A DNA stretch of 64,000 nucleotides, taken from NCBI GenBank assembly GCA_037447655.1, contig JBBHKE010002075.1, positions 312,730 to 376,729 on the forward strand, read 5' to 3'. A program made the position numbers and the translations under genes. Within the stretch, counting starts at the first letter, position 1. Each line of letters starts with the position of its first letter. Positions 55,136-64,000 of this stretch are shown in pieces. The notes under the pieces are model-generated. The model was not told where the DNA came from. It was given only the letters and a program-made list of their open reading frames with translations, and ran no database searches. This DNA is from Zygnema cylindricum (taxonomy: Eukaryota; Streptophyta; Zygnematophyceae; Zygnematales; Zygnemataceae).

Positions 55136-56026
55136 TGTTGAAAAGAGGTAATTAATAGTTCACTTCCCTATTTTAGTTTCGCCTTAAAGAAAGAGAGTGA
55201 GGACCAAAGGCGCGCCATGGCTGCCGCCATATTTAGAAAGTGGCAGTTTTTGCAGTTTAGGGTATTTTGGCTAAAATGATGCCTAGGTCTAGATTTGAAC
55301 CTATGACCTCTAGATTATTTATAGCCTTACGCCTTAACCATTAAGGCGTTACGAAACGATACACGTGACGGGTTTCATAAATATATAAACATTAACGAAA
55401 CAGCTAATTAACAGCAGACTAACCAAAAGGAGCAATTTCTGCATGTACGCGAATCTGAACCGTGTAAAATATGTTTTGATCGGACGGTCGACATTATAGC
55501 CGCCACGCGAAGTGAGCCTTTTGGCGGCATACGGATATAGCGTCACGGGGTGCCACGTGGCGCCACATTATTTGATACCGGAGAAGATGGGAGGAGGAAC
55601 CATGGCTTCCGATATGACAGGTGTCACCTTGTAGACCTTGTCGTACAATGGTTGTACAATAAGTACATCGCTCATTGTACTTTCTTGTACTTTATAGTGT
55701 TTCTATTGGACTAGGGTTTAATAGTAGGTAGTCGTGAGTAGGCAGACCGAGACTTAGTAATATTTAGGTACCTCTCTCTCTAAGAGAGCTTGTAACTATA
55801 AAGGTCATCTTTGACCAGCCATAACTTACTGCTCGGGTGAGCAAATTCAGTGATTCTTTTTGCGTTTGACTCAGGGGAGTCTTGTCCTCACAAGGGTGAG
55901 AGTGGTCAGAATATTTGTGTGCCTGGGCGGCGCTTATTCAGCGGGAAAGTAGAAGGGGCAAATATTATCCTAGAGGCTTTACATACGCTGCTCATTCTGT
56001 GGGTCAATGGAGACCACAGAATTTCA
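55136..56026 (+). mobile_element. 3' LTR, 891 bp, with its own U3
   Basis: TGTTGAAAAGAGGTAATTAATAG at 55136 to AGAATTTCA at 56026. U3 is not family A. It holds a perfect inverted repeat GCCTTAACCATTAAGGC (55331-55347), CGTACAATG/GTACAATAAG words near 55640, and a TTTATAG/ATTGG promoter-like pair near 55690-55710. R-U5 from 55764 is identical to the 5' LTR. Confidence 0.85.
55279..55351 (-). other. tRNA-like stretch in the 3' LTR, antisense
   Basis: On the minus strand: AATGGTTAAGGCG (like the D-arm/A-box of tRNA-Leu/Ser), a 26-nt middle, then ATAGGTTCAAATCTAG (B-box-like). The stems are imperfect. It holds the same antisense position as in LTR-A although the surrounding U3 is unrelated. Confidence 0.5.
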
Positions 56027-56481
56027 GGGATGAAATGGAATTCGAAAGAGTTTGTTGACCCCGTATCTAGTTGTAGGGTTTTTTAGGGTTTGCATATAAC
56101 TCTGTTCCTATTTATATCATCGCATAAAATTGGACGGAAGTGTTTTCGCGTTTGTATGTGTGTGTGTGTGTACGTCCTCAAGGATTATGGGCTTTCAACT
56201 CGAAATGATTGCGTAGGAGGTATAACCAATGCAGGGGAGGTTAAAAAAGTGAGATAGTGGTTTCGTCTAAGGTGCCCTAGCAAAAAGCGTGTAATTAAAA
56301 AGAGATGGTGATACAAAGACTAGCGCACGTCGCTTTTGAGGGGCCATAAAACGTAGTGTTTGTAGATTGACGAGTTTGCGGGCTCAAAGCTCTTATTTTT
56401 TAGGGGTAAAATGTTATTTGGTACAAAAAACCTCACCCTAATTGAATGCAATGCCTCGAGCGAAATCAAAGTTAAGACAAT
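56027..56481. other. No supported gene
   Basis: Flank of the copia element. A (TG)n microsatellite lies at 56155-56171. Nothing else is seen. Confidence 0.45.
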
Positions 56482-56665
56482 TATTCGCACATATCTCACT
56501 ATTTCCGTGAATTTGAATTATGACCCCATCCAAAATGTTTTTAACAAAACCCCCACTACGTAGCCGTCTTAATGTTTGAGCGCGACCTACAATACTAACA
56601 CCACATGGTGTATGTAACAACACCACATCGTGTTTGTAAAAACAACACATGGTGTATGTAACTAC
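56482..56665. repeat. Direct repeat plus short ACACCACATGGTGT minisatellite (right of copia)
   Basis: 56482-56598 matches 48779-48893. The minisatellite (56594-56665, about three units) follows at once, without the about 195 bp that separate the two parts on the left. Confidence 0.8.
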
Positions 56666-57480
56666 ACCAGAGGTGGGGCGATGCCCTAATAAATTTGAGT
56701 AGTTGTCTCCATCATTTTGCTTATGCTCCAATAAATTTGCGGTGGCTTCATCAAAATAGACAAGAAAAGTGGAAAGTAGAGTGGGGTGAAACAAAGAGGT
56801 TAACGTTTTTGCAAACGAAAAGAATCGTTAAAATATTGTTTTGACTATTCATACTCTTAGTTTGAAGACAAACGGGATGGATATGGAGAACCCTATTAGT
56901 GAGGGAAGAAAAACCTATTCTGGTATGACGATAAAGGTCTTTGATTTGTTTTAGCAACCCGCACACTATAATTGGCGACGTAAAGAATGCGATTTTGCCG
57001 AAGAACGACAAGTGGCCATGGCCGAAGGATCTTAAAGCAGGCCAGGTGGAGAAGTGAAGAAGAAGAAAAGTGAAAAAAGTTGCGCTTTGCGATCAAAACC
57101 GATTCAGCAAAGTTTCGGAAAGATCTTATCAAAGCCTTCGACAACTGATGAGGCAGAAATGCACATGGTGCTGCCGCCATCGATGGTAATGTCTCGTTTT
57201 GTCGAATGTCGCGACTGTGGGAGATTGTTGCTCGTACAGGCGGTGGTTCGCCCCAACAGCTTGCAGAAGGCGCTTGTAGGCTTTCATTTCATCCGTCAGA
57301 ATGATTTTCCTTCCTTTTTTGCATAGAGGTTTCATTCTTACGTATTTTGGTTTTTCACTAAAATGCGTTATTTTTTTTGTTTTTTTTTGTTTTTTCGTGA
57401 AATTCGTCTACTTTTCGCGAACGGTTAGCATGCACGGATAACATATACGAACTTTAAAAAAAAAAATGAAAGTACACCGT
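56666..57480. other. No firmly supported gene
   Basis: A 90-codon frame at 57054-57326 (plus) starts MKKKKSEK and contains CRDCGR, with relatively GC-rich, coding-like composition at 57050-57300. I do not recognise it. A frame on the opposite strand is equally long. It could be an old exon or an LTR piece. Confidence 0.35.
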
Positions 57481-57542
57481 GAGTCGTTGTAAGGGTTAAG
57501 AAGTCGATACACTTTCCCGTGTCTTTAAGATAGCCGCGAAAG

Positions 57543-58060
57543 TTTGTGTTCATATATTCGACTCCTTAACATGTGAGAACACGTTTTTGCAATTTTCCTT
57601 CGTCTTTTATGACTTGGAGTTAAATTTGAGTAGGCTCTTCCGTGCGACGCATTCAATTTCCCCTGTCGACTCCGTTATCTGACACCTATTTACATATGTA
57701 CGAAAAAGCGAGCATCTCTAGTACAGATTGACACATTTTCCCTCGTCTTTATGACTAAAAATCAAATCTGAATAAGCTTTTTGTGCGACACACACAATTT
57801 CCTCTGTCAACGCCATTATCTGACACTTATTTTGTTTCGTATTTTGTAACTATGTACAAAATAATGAGCAGTTATAGAACGGACTGACACATTTTCCCCT
57901 CGTCTTTTTGACTAGTTGACTTGGAATCAAATCTGAGTACGATTTTTCGTACGACGCACTCAATTTCACCTATCAACGCTATTATCTAACATTTATTTTA
58001 TACGTCTGTAAAAATAATGGGCAGTTACTAATACAGACTGACACATTTCGTACATTACAC
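57543..58060 (+). repeat. Dispersed repeat R, three tandem copies
   Basis: Copies at about 57543-57735, 57736-57895 and 57896-58060 share 'ccctcgtctttttgact', 'aatcaaatctgagta', 'cgacgcactcaatttc', 'attatctgaca', 'aataatgagcagtta' and 'gactgacacattt'. They match the two copies in intron 5 of the LRR gene. No coding capacity. Confidence 0.75.
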
Positions 58061-58600
58061 TATCTAAAAGCATTTGACATTAAAAGAATTGCTAATCGCA
58101 GAGTCGATTTTTGCTTCGCGTAGGTACATCGCGAATCGTAATTAGAGTAAATTACTCTAATTCGGTCGCTCAAAATTTCGACTCTATCACATCAAATAGA
58201 GTAAATGATTCTAATTTTTTCATTATGCTATTTAAGGTAAGGTTTAATTATCATTTTTAATTCTAATATATGTTCGTTTTAAATAGTATGGAGTACGGAC
58301 AACGTTCGACCGTGCAAAATTGTACTTGTATAAGTAAAAAAGTACAAATAATGATTTAATACAGGCCATTATCATGTAACTGCGTTTTAACAAACCGCGT
58401 AGTGCAAACGTCAGAGTGACGATAAACTGTACGTTTTGTCACATTCTGTACGAATACCTTATTTAATGTAGAGGATATTAGCTTGCCAAATTAGAGTACA
58501 CCGCATAAATTAGAGTAAATTCCTTTCTGAAATAGTTATATTACATAAATTATAGTAAATTACTCTAATTATTTTTTTCTCTTTTTTAATCTAATTTTTC

Positions 58601-59965
58601 CATTACTCTAATTACGATGCGCGGTGTAGTTGTCAAAAATTGTACATTTGAAGTACATTTTTGCACAAGCTACATACCTTTAAGTTAAAATTTGACGGTC
58701 ATTTTGTCGAACAACTTTGACTGGTGGAATATTGCAACGGCGGTTAAAAAAGTGTCGCGTTTGCGAAGTCGGCTGTCATAAAAAAAAAAAAAATTAACAC
58801 GGCCGACACTGATTTACTGCATAAAAATCGTGGCAACCACATATAAATAAAATGGCTTCGCGCAGGTAATTTATCACTTCACGCGAGCTCCATTGTGAGA
58901 TCACACACCGTCATTTGACATATCGTATACGCATCGTATTTACGCAAAACGATATTTACGCTGTACGATATTTATACGCGGATAAGCTTTTTTATTTTTT
59001 ACGAACTTTATTTCGTTTCGTGCGATTTTATATATGTTGTAAGTCGTCCTTTAATATGTGTCCAAGTTCAGTGTAACAGTTAGCGAGTAGATTTCATTTT
59101 TGCGGCTAACTCAAATGTCGGTGTGTGATCTCACAGTGGAGCTCACGTGAAGTCATAAACTACATCGCGAATCGTTATTAGTGTCAACAACTCTAATTTG
59201 GGTCCTTAAAATTTTGATATCTTTCCTCAAATAGGATACATGATTTTCATTTTTTCTTGACGTGAATTAAGGTCCTGTAGAAAATAGCGTAAATAACGAA
59301 AGTACAATAATATCTAGATAATGTGGTGTACGGTCGATGTTAGACCGTACATAAATGTACCTTTTCAAGTGAAATTTTTACAAAAAATGAATTAAATCAA
59401 ACGCGCACGCATAGGAACGAGCGCTCAAAAAACAAGATTAGTTTGACACGCAAATTAGTCTGACATGTACGGATATTTAAATTTCACGACGGCGTACAAT
59501 TTCTAATTTTTTGTACGGATACGTATGTTAATGTATATAATCATACATAAAATATTCCATTTTTGTTGTTCCAAATTAGCATTAACGCCGAAATTATAAT
59601 GCACCTTTATTTTTTTTCAATTTCTTAATTAGCATAAATTACGGTAAATTTTCTTCAACACTATTTAAACTTTGGCACTAATAACGATTCGCGGTGTACC
59701 TTCGCGCAGCCAGTTTATTTATATGTGGCTGCTGCAGTTTTGTTACAGTAAACCTGCGCCGGCCATGCTATTTTTTTTTTTTTATGACGGTCGACTCACG
59801 CAAGCGCGACACTTTTTTAACCGTCGTTACAATATTCCGCTGGTCAATGTTGTTCGACGAATTGACCGTCAAATTTTAACTTAAAGGTACGTACCGTGTA
59901 CAAAACTGTACTTCAAATGTACAATTTTTGACAACTACACCGTGAATCGTTATTGGCGTAATGGA
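58601..59965. mobile_element. Element with about 265-bp terminal inverted repeats
   Basis: 58601-58862 and 59699-59965 are inverted copies at roughly 80-85 percent. Outer ends read CCATTAC..CAAT.ACGAT.C.CGGTG. Both arms contain CGCGACACTTTTTTAACCG-like and TTATTTATATGTGG-like blocks. The 0.8-kb interior has no coding capacity, so it is non-autonomous (foldback or long-TIR MITE type). The outer motif, 'caccgYgaatcgttattag', also appears at about 29790, 57478, 58130 and 59162, so relatives are common here. Confidence 0.7.
58863..59168. mobile_element. Inner inverted-repeat element (MITE-like), about 305 bp
   Basis: 58868-58922 and 59105-59160 are inverted copies with the core GAGCTCCA.TGTGAGATCACACACCG (given here in part). 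The core itself contains the palindrome TGTGATCTCACA-like. It is nested within the larger inverted-repeat element. Confidence 0.7.
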
Positions 59966-61610
59966 CGCTATTTAAGGTACCTTTTTTTTCCCAAATTCTT
60001 AAACATCATAAATCATTCTGTTTTTTCTTTTACGCCATTTAGGGTTCTTTTCCAATTTTTATCATCTAAATAGAGTGTTGTACGGCTAGTGTCAGACCTT
60101 ACAAAACTCTACCTTTTTAAGTGAGAAAGTATAATTGATGGGTTTTAGTAACCACGGACGCATGAGAATATGCGCTCTAAAAAGGGGATGAAATCGGGCT
60201 GTCAAAAATCACGTTCTCACATATTCGTCCGACAACCGCATTTCGACTGTGTGAACGTACGATTTGTGTACGATTTGTCAAATTTTGAACAGAACCTATA
60301 TTAGTGTAAACAAGTTTGGGGCGGGTGTTTAATTTTTTTCACATCCAAATTAGTATAATTAAATATCTAGTATGTATATTTTTTTTGAAAAAATCCAAAT
60401 TCTCAATTAGCGTAAATAACGTAGTTCAAAAGTGGGTGACCGTACGCCCATACAATATGCCTATTGTATGCAAAACATACAATATGGCCTTAAGACCCAT
60501 ATTGTATTGGCCGCAAAATGAAATAAAATAGTAATAGGGTTGAGTTGCACATGGATCGATAGAGAATTAAACGTCATGCCTAAACTGTTAGCTAAACAGT
60601 TCCAATGTTGACGTAAACTATTTTTCACGTAAACTATTTTTTCTTAGGGTTAATTTGTTTAACTGCAATTTTTTTACGTACATGCGCGTGATGGGCAATG
60701 AAAAAAAATAGGGAGTACTGTACTCTCCTTTGTGCTGATAAAAAACCCGTTTTTAAATACATGGGCACATACTCCATGTTGTAGACTTGTAGTAGTACTT
60801 CTGATTAAATTTTTCGTATTTTTATTATATATTTAAATCAAAGTTGGTCAACGCATTAAAAAATATTTGAATTTTGTTCCGTGCGCATATACATCATTTT
60901 TCATACGTTTCATGCGTGCGCATGCCACGAATGAAACCTCTGTGCTTTTTTTGTTTGTTAGGCCCATAGTTGATCACGGCGATTAGTGCGAACGTACCGT
61001 ACGCGACGAATTATACGTAACAAACGCATTGAACCTTTTGATCAAATCGCAAAAAAACGTTTAATGAGTTTCCTTCAGTACCATTCCGTACATAATAAAA
61101 ACAAAAAAACTACTACATATAACGCAGTTTGCAAGTTTTTCCCGCTAAATGAGCGGTTAAAACAATTAACTATTTATATATTTATCACACTTTTTGCTAG
61201 TATCTGAACTTCTTACTAACTGGTAGTCCAATCGTTCGCCTTAGGGTACGCTCCGCTCTTAACGTACGCGGGTTTCGAATGCCACGGAGGTAATATTTTA
61301 TGAAATTTCCTCTGTCTGAGCCTATCTGACAGACAGACATGACCGCCTTCACTCTGCCTTCTTTCTCTATCTCGCAGACAGCGCATTACTCAAAAAAAAA
61401 ATACGGGGAAGCTGCTTCCTCGCGGTTTCGTTTTCAATGTTCCATGGCGTCTTCTTTCAAAAAAAATTGAAGAAGACGCCCGTACAAATTTCAAACTGAA
61501 CGCACAAAATTATTGTGACGTTCAACGTCTCTTTTCGAAAATGTCCGTACATTTTCGATTATATAACGTACAACTTCCGTGGTATTCTTGTTCAGTTCAC
61601 CGAACAGAAA
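59966..61610. other. No supported gene; fragments of dispersed repeats
   Basis: 60445-60512 repeats the hairpin-like CCCATACAATATG block of 47970-48045. 60830-60960 matches 30510-30660. 61020-61500 is CpG-richer and contains GTACG words typical of U3 regions here, but no edges were found. Confidence 0.5.
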
Positions 61611-62024
61611 GTACATGTGTCGACATTTTGGCCATGTCGTACAATGTCCGTACATAAAGTACACCGGCAGCTGTACTTTTACGTACGGAACTCAATTCTG
61701 ATTGGTTCCGTACATTAGTAGATAGAGTCTGTGAGAGAGATAGGACTTAGAAAAATTAGAAGATAGGACCCCCCTCTCCCAGAGAGCTTCTGTACAAAAG
61801 GTCAACTTTGACCCTCCATAACTTACTGCTCAGGGGAGCAAATTCAGAGATTCTTTTTGCTATCGACTCAGGGGAGTCTTGTCTTCACAAGGGTTGAAGT
61901 TGGTCAGAGTTTTTGTCTGCCAGGGTGGCAGTTATTTTTGCTTAAACACAAAGGGGTCAGGATTATCCTAGAGGCTTCTTGGAAGCTGTCCACTCTGAGG
62001 ACTTATGGAGGTCTCAGAAATTCA
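61611..62024 (+). mobile_element. Copia family-A LTR, 3' 414 bp (R-U5 end)
   Basis: From GTACATGTGTCGACATTTTGG to the LTR end AGAAATTCA at 62024. It matches the R-U5 of LTR-A (10915 and 42220) closely, including the U5 ATG (61999-62017 region, MEVSEI). The 5' part of the LTR is absent. The right flank is copia pol on the other strand, interrupted between two codons. Confidence 0.8.
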
Positions 62025-64000
62025 TCTAACATGTTTCCAATAGCCTCCTTTTGAGTCAATTTTATTACTTCTTATTTCTGTCCCTCTCTACCTGAATACC
62101 CAAAATATATTTTGCCTCACCGAGGTCTTTCATCTCGAACCGTGAGTTTAGAGCAGTTTTGATTTTGTTAATTTTAGCCATTGATTTGCTAATTAATAGT
62201 AAATCATCTACATACACCACTATATACACTATCCCATTTTCACCTTTCAGAACGTAGACAGAGTGATCAGAACTTATCCTGTGAAATCCTAGGCTTGTCA
62301 AGAATTCATCAAGCTTAAAATTCCACTGTCTGGGGGCTTGTTTTAGGCCGTACAGAGATTTTAGCAACTTGCATACTAAGTGCTCTTTTCCTGGTTCTGC
62401 ATACTTTTCAGGAAGCTGTATGTAAATGGTCTCTTCTAGTTCTCTATGCAAAAAGGCTGTATTTTCATCCATTTGATGTATTTCCATATCTTCTATAGTA
62501 GCTAGGGACAGCAAAATCCTAACTGTCGGAAATCTTACAACTGGAGAAAATGTTTATTCAAAATCGATTCCTTCCTTTTTATTATACCCTTTTGCCACAA
62601 GTCTGGCCTTATAATGTTCAATGGTGTTATTGGGATTTAACGTCACCTTGAATACCCATTTGCTGCCGATTGCTTTTCGATCCGGAGGAAGGTCCACAAG
62701 CTCTCATGTTTGAGCCTCCATGATGGACTTCATTTCGTCGTTTGCTGCGTCGATCCAGTGATTCCGTTCTGGTGATGAGAAGGCCTCTTGAATGGTGAAA
62801 GGCTCCCTTGAGGTTGCCGAGTAGGCAAAGTGAGAACTTCCTTGCAGGCGACTGCTGGAACTCCTTCCCCCTGGAAATTCTGAGGCGGAGATCGTCGGAT
62901 GGCGCGCATTGCGCTGATTGCGCTGGTTGCGATCCGTGTGTATTGACCGCAGGTTGTCCGGTTGGAACTGAACTTGTGGAGGAACCTGGAGAGAGGCGGA
63001 CTCCGGAGTCACAACCGGAGAATGATGCATCTGCGGGACAATTTCTTGCATGCAATCAAAAATGACATATTCCTGTACCTTTTGCTGCTTTTGCTGCTCT
63101 GTCATTTTAAATAAATCTACGGAGACAAGCTCATCCTTTACAATTATATTTCGTGCTACAATTATTTTTTGCCTCTGAAACACAAAGACTTGATAACCTT
63201 TTGAGTGATCGTCATATCCTAACAAAATACCCGGTAGTCCCTTTGGTTCCATTTTCCATCTATCTGTGGACGTATCCAATATAAAGCATTGACTACCAAG
63301 ACTTTAAAATGGCTAACATCTGGTTTGATACCTGTCCAAATCTCATAAGGAGTAGTGTCTACCGATCTAGATCCTATCCTATTTTTAATATAAACCGCAC
63401 AATTAAGAGCCTCAGCCCAGAATTTCGGATCCACATTCTTATCTGCGAGCATTGACCTGGAGCTCTCTGTGAGAGTTCTATTTAGTATTTCGGACACCCC
63501 ATTTTGTTCCGGTGAATATGGAACAGTTAATAAATGACTGACACCTTATTCGAGTAAAAAGGTTTCAGATTCTTTCGAGTATATTCACCACCATTGTCCG
63601 ATCTGAGCTGCAAAATAGGTAAATTATGAAGTTTTTCAACCCATGCTTTATAGTGTTTGAAGTGACCAAACACTTCACTCTTTTCCTTCATGAAGTAAAC
63701 CTTTGTAAACCTGGAGAAATCACGTGTGAAGGTGACCATGTATTTCATCCCCCCGGCAGATGGAACCTTCGCAAGACTAAAAACATCCGAATGAATTTGT
63801 TGCAGCAGTTTCGTTGACCGATGCTCTGACTCCTTAGGAAATGGTAATCGGTGGATTTTGCCTAAAGCACAACCATCACAAGTTTTGACCGGCTCATCTG
63901 TGAGTGATACACCATCTATTTTTCTAGCAAGGACCATTTTCTTCAAACTATCATAGTTTACATGGCCTAATCTTTTATGCCACAACTCGTCTGAGTGCAA
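62025..64000 (-). pseudogene. Copia gag-pol fragment (family C), runs off the window
   Basis: Read from 64000 leftwards: the integrase zinc region HKRLGHVN...CDGC, core with IHSD (catalytic Asp) and RSDNGGEYT, a break near 63527, then EILNRT and PYEIWTG (63497-63219), the GYDDHSKGYQVFV block, a Pro/Gln/Ser-rich linker, and the start of RT (EMKSIMEAQT, stop). After a gap with stops comes 62514-62065 with LCKLLKSLYGLKQAPRQW-type and YVDDLLL blocks. The first RT Asp motif reads MDENTAFLH, where K is usually seen at the N position. A stop follows RDRNKK. The sequence ends at QKEAIGNML (62025), where LTR-A begins. Five or more disruptions make it non-functional. Confidence 0.9.

Larger units (their letters stand above)
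49664..56026 (+). mobile_element. Copia retrotransposon, 6.36 kb, intact coding, recombinant LTRs
   Basis: Components: 5' LTR 49664-50706, primer site 50707-50721, gag-pol 50687-55075 plus stop, polypurine tract 55128-55135, 3' LTR 55136-56026. Domain order is gag, protease, integrase, RT, RNase H, hence Ty1/copia. The LTRs differ in length (1043 and 891 bp). They are identical only over the last 263 bp (50444-50706 and 55764-56026), and their U3 regions are unrelated apart from the tRNA-like stretch. Five-base flanks are AACTT and GGGAT, so no target-site duplication is present. The left U3 belongs to family A. I infer recombination or conversion near the U3/R border after or during transposition. 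Confidence 0.9.

Noticed and set aside
49664-56026. Classical full-length copia with matching LTR pair and target duplication
   Set aside because: The LTRs match only over the last 263 bp, and flanks AACTT and GGGAT differ.

Overview
The window is nuclear DNA of a eukaryote with a large, transposon-rich genome. It is most likely a plant or an alga with plant-like wall proteins. The evidence is Ty1/copia elements, GT-AG introns, 72-nt one-LRR exons, a hydroxyproline-type Pro-rich exon, and a copia primer-binding site whose 15 nt match the land-plant initiator tRNA-Met anticodon arm as I recall it. I cannot name the species. A 10-N gap at 43465-43474 shows it comes from an assembly.

Layout. 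1-1956: a broken gag gene with two zinc knuckles. 2127-5436 (minus): a decayed copia gag-pol. 6580-7700: a fragment of a non-LTR retrotransposon. 7770-14911: a nested structure in which two inverted copies (about 1.9 kb each) of a gag-only LTR element flank the 5' end of a copia element. 15040-18745: a nearly full-length but dead LINE with an N-terminal zinc finger, an RT and a restriction-like endonuclease; a second copy lies at 36340-38910. 19113-34603: the best candidate host gene, on the plus strand. It has five single-LRR exons of 72-75 nt, an exon joining the last LRR to an EGF-like domain, and a Pro-rich last exon. All splice phases agree, giving 670 continuous codons with the N-terminus missing. 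Its introns resemble one another and carry long pure A/G tracts, the largest about 3.9 kb. 39280-43464: a gag-protease relic, a copia RNase H relic, and a copia 3' LTR with its pol end. 49664-56026: an apparently intact copia element with one 1463-codon gag-pol frame. 57481-59965: small dispersed repeats and an element with about 265-bp inverted repeats. 61611-64000: an LTR end sitting inside another copia pol.

How the parts relate. Three copia-like families recur: A (LTR starting TGTAGAA, about 1.05 kb), B (gag-only, with GCTATG minisatellite) and C (minus-strand pol fragments at both window ends). Family A and the intact element share two unusual traits. The gag frame starts inside the LTR and runs through a half-tRNA-Met primer site. 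The U3 region carries a tRNA-like stretch antisense to the element. The intact element's two LTRs are identical over their last 263 bp but have different U3 regions and no target-site duplication, so it looks recombinant. Most other coding sequence is relic.

Limits: everything here is read by eye. Identities and boundaries of diverged repeats are approximate, and family names rest on motifs, not on searches.
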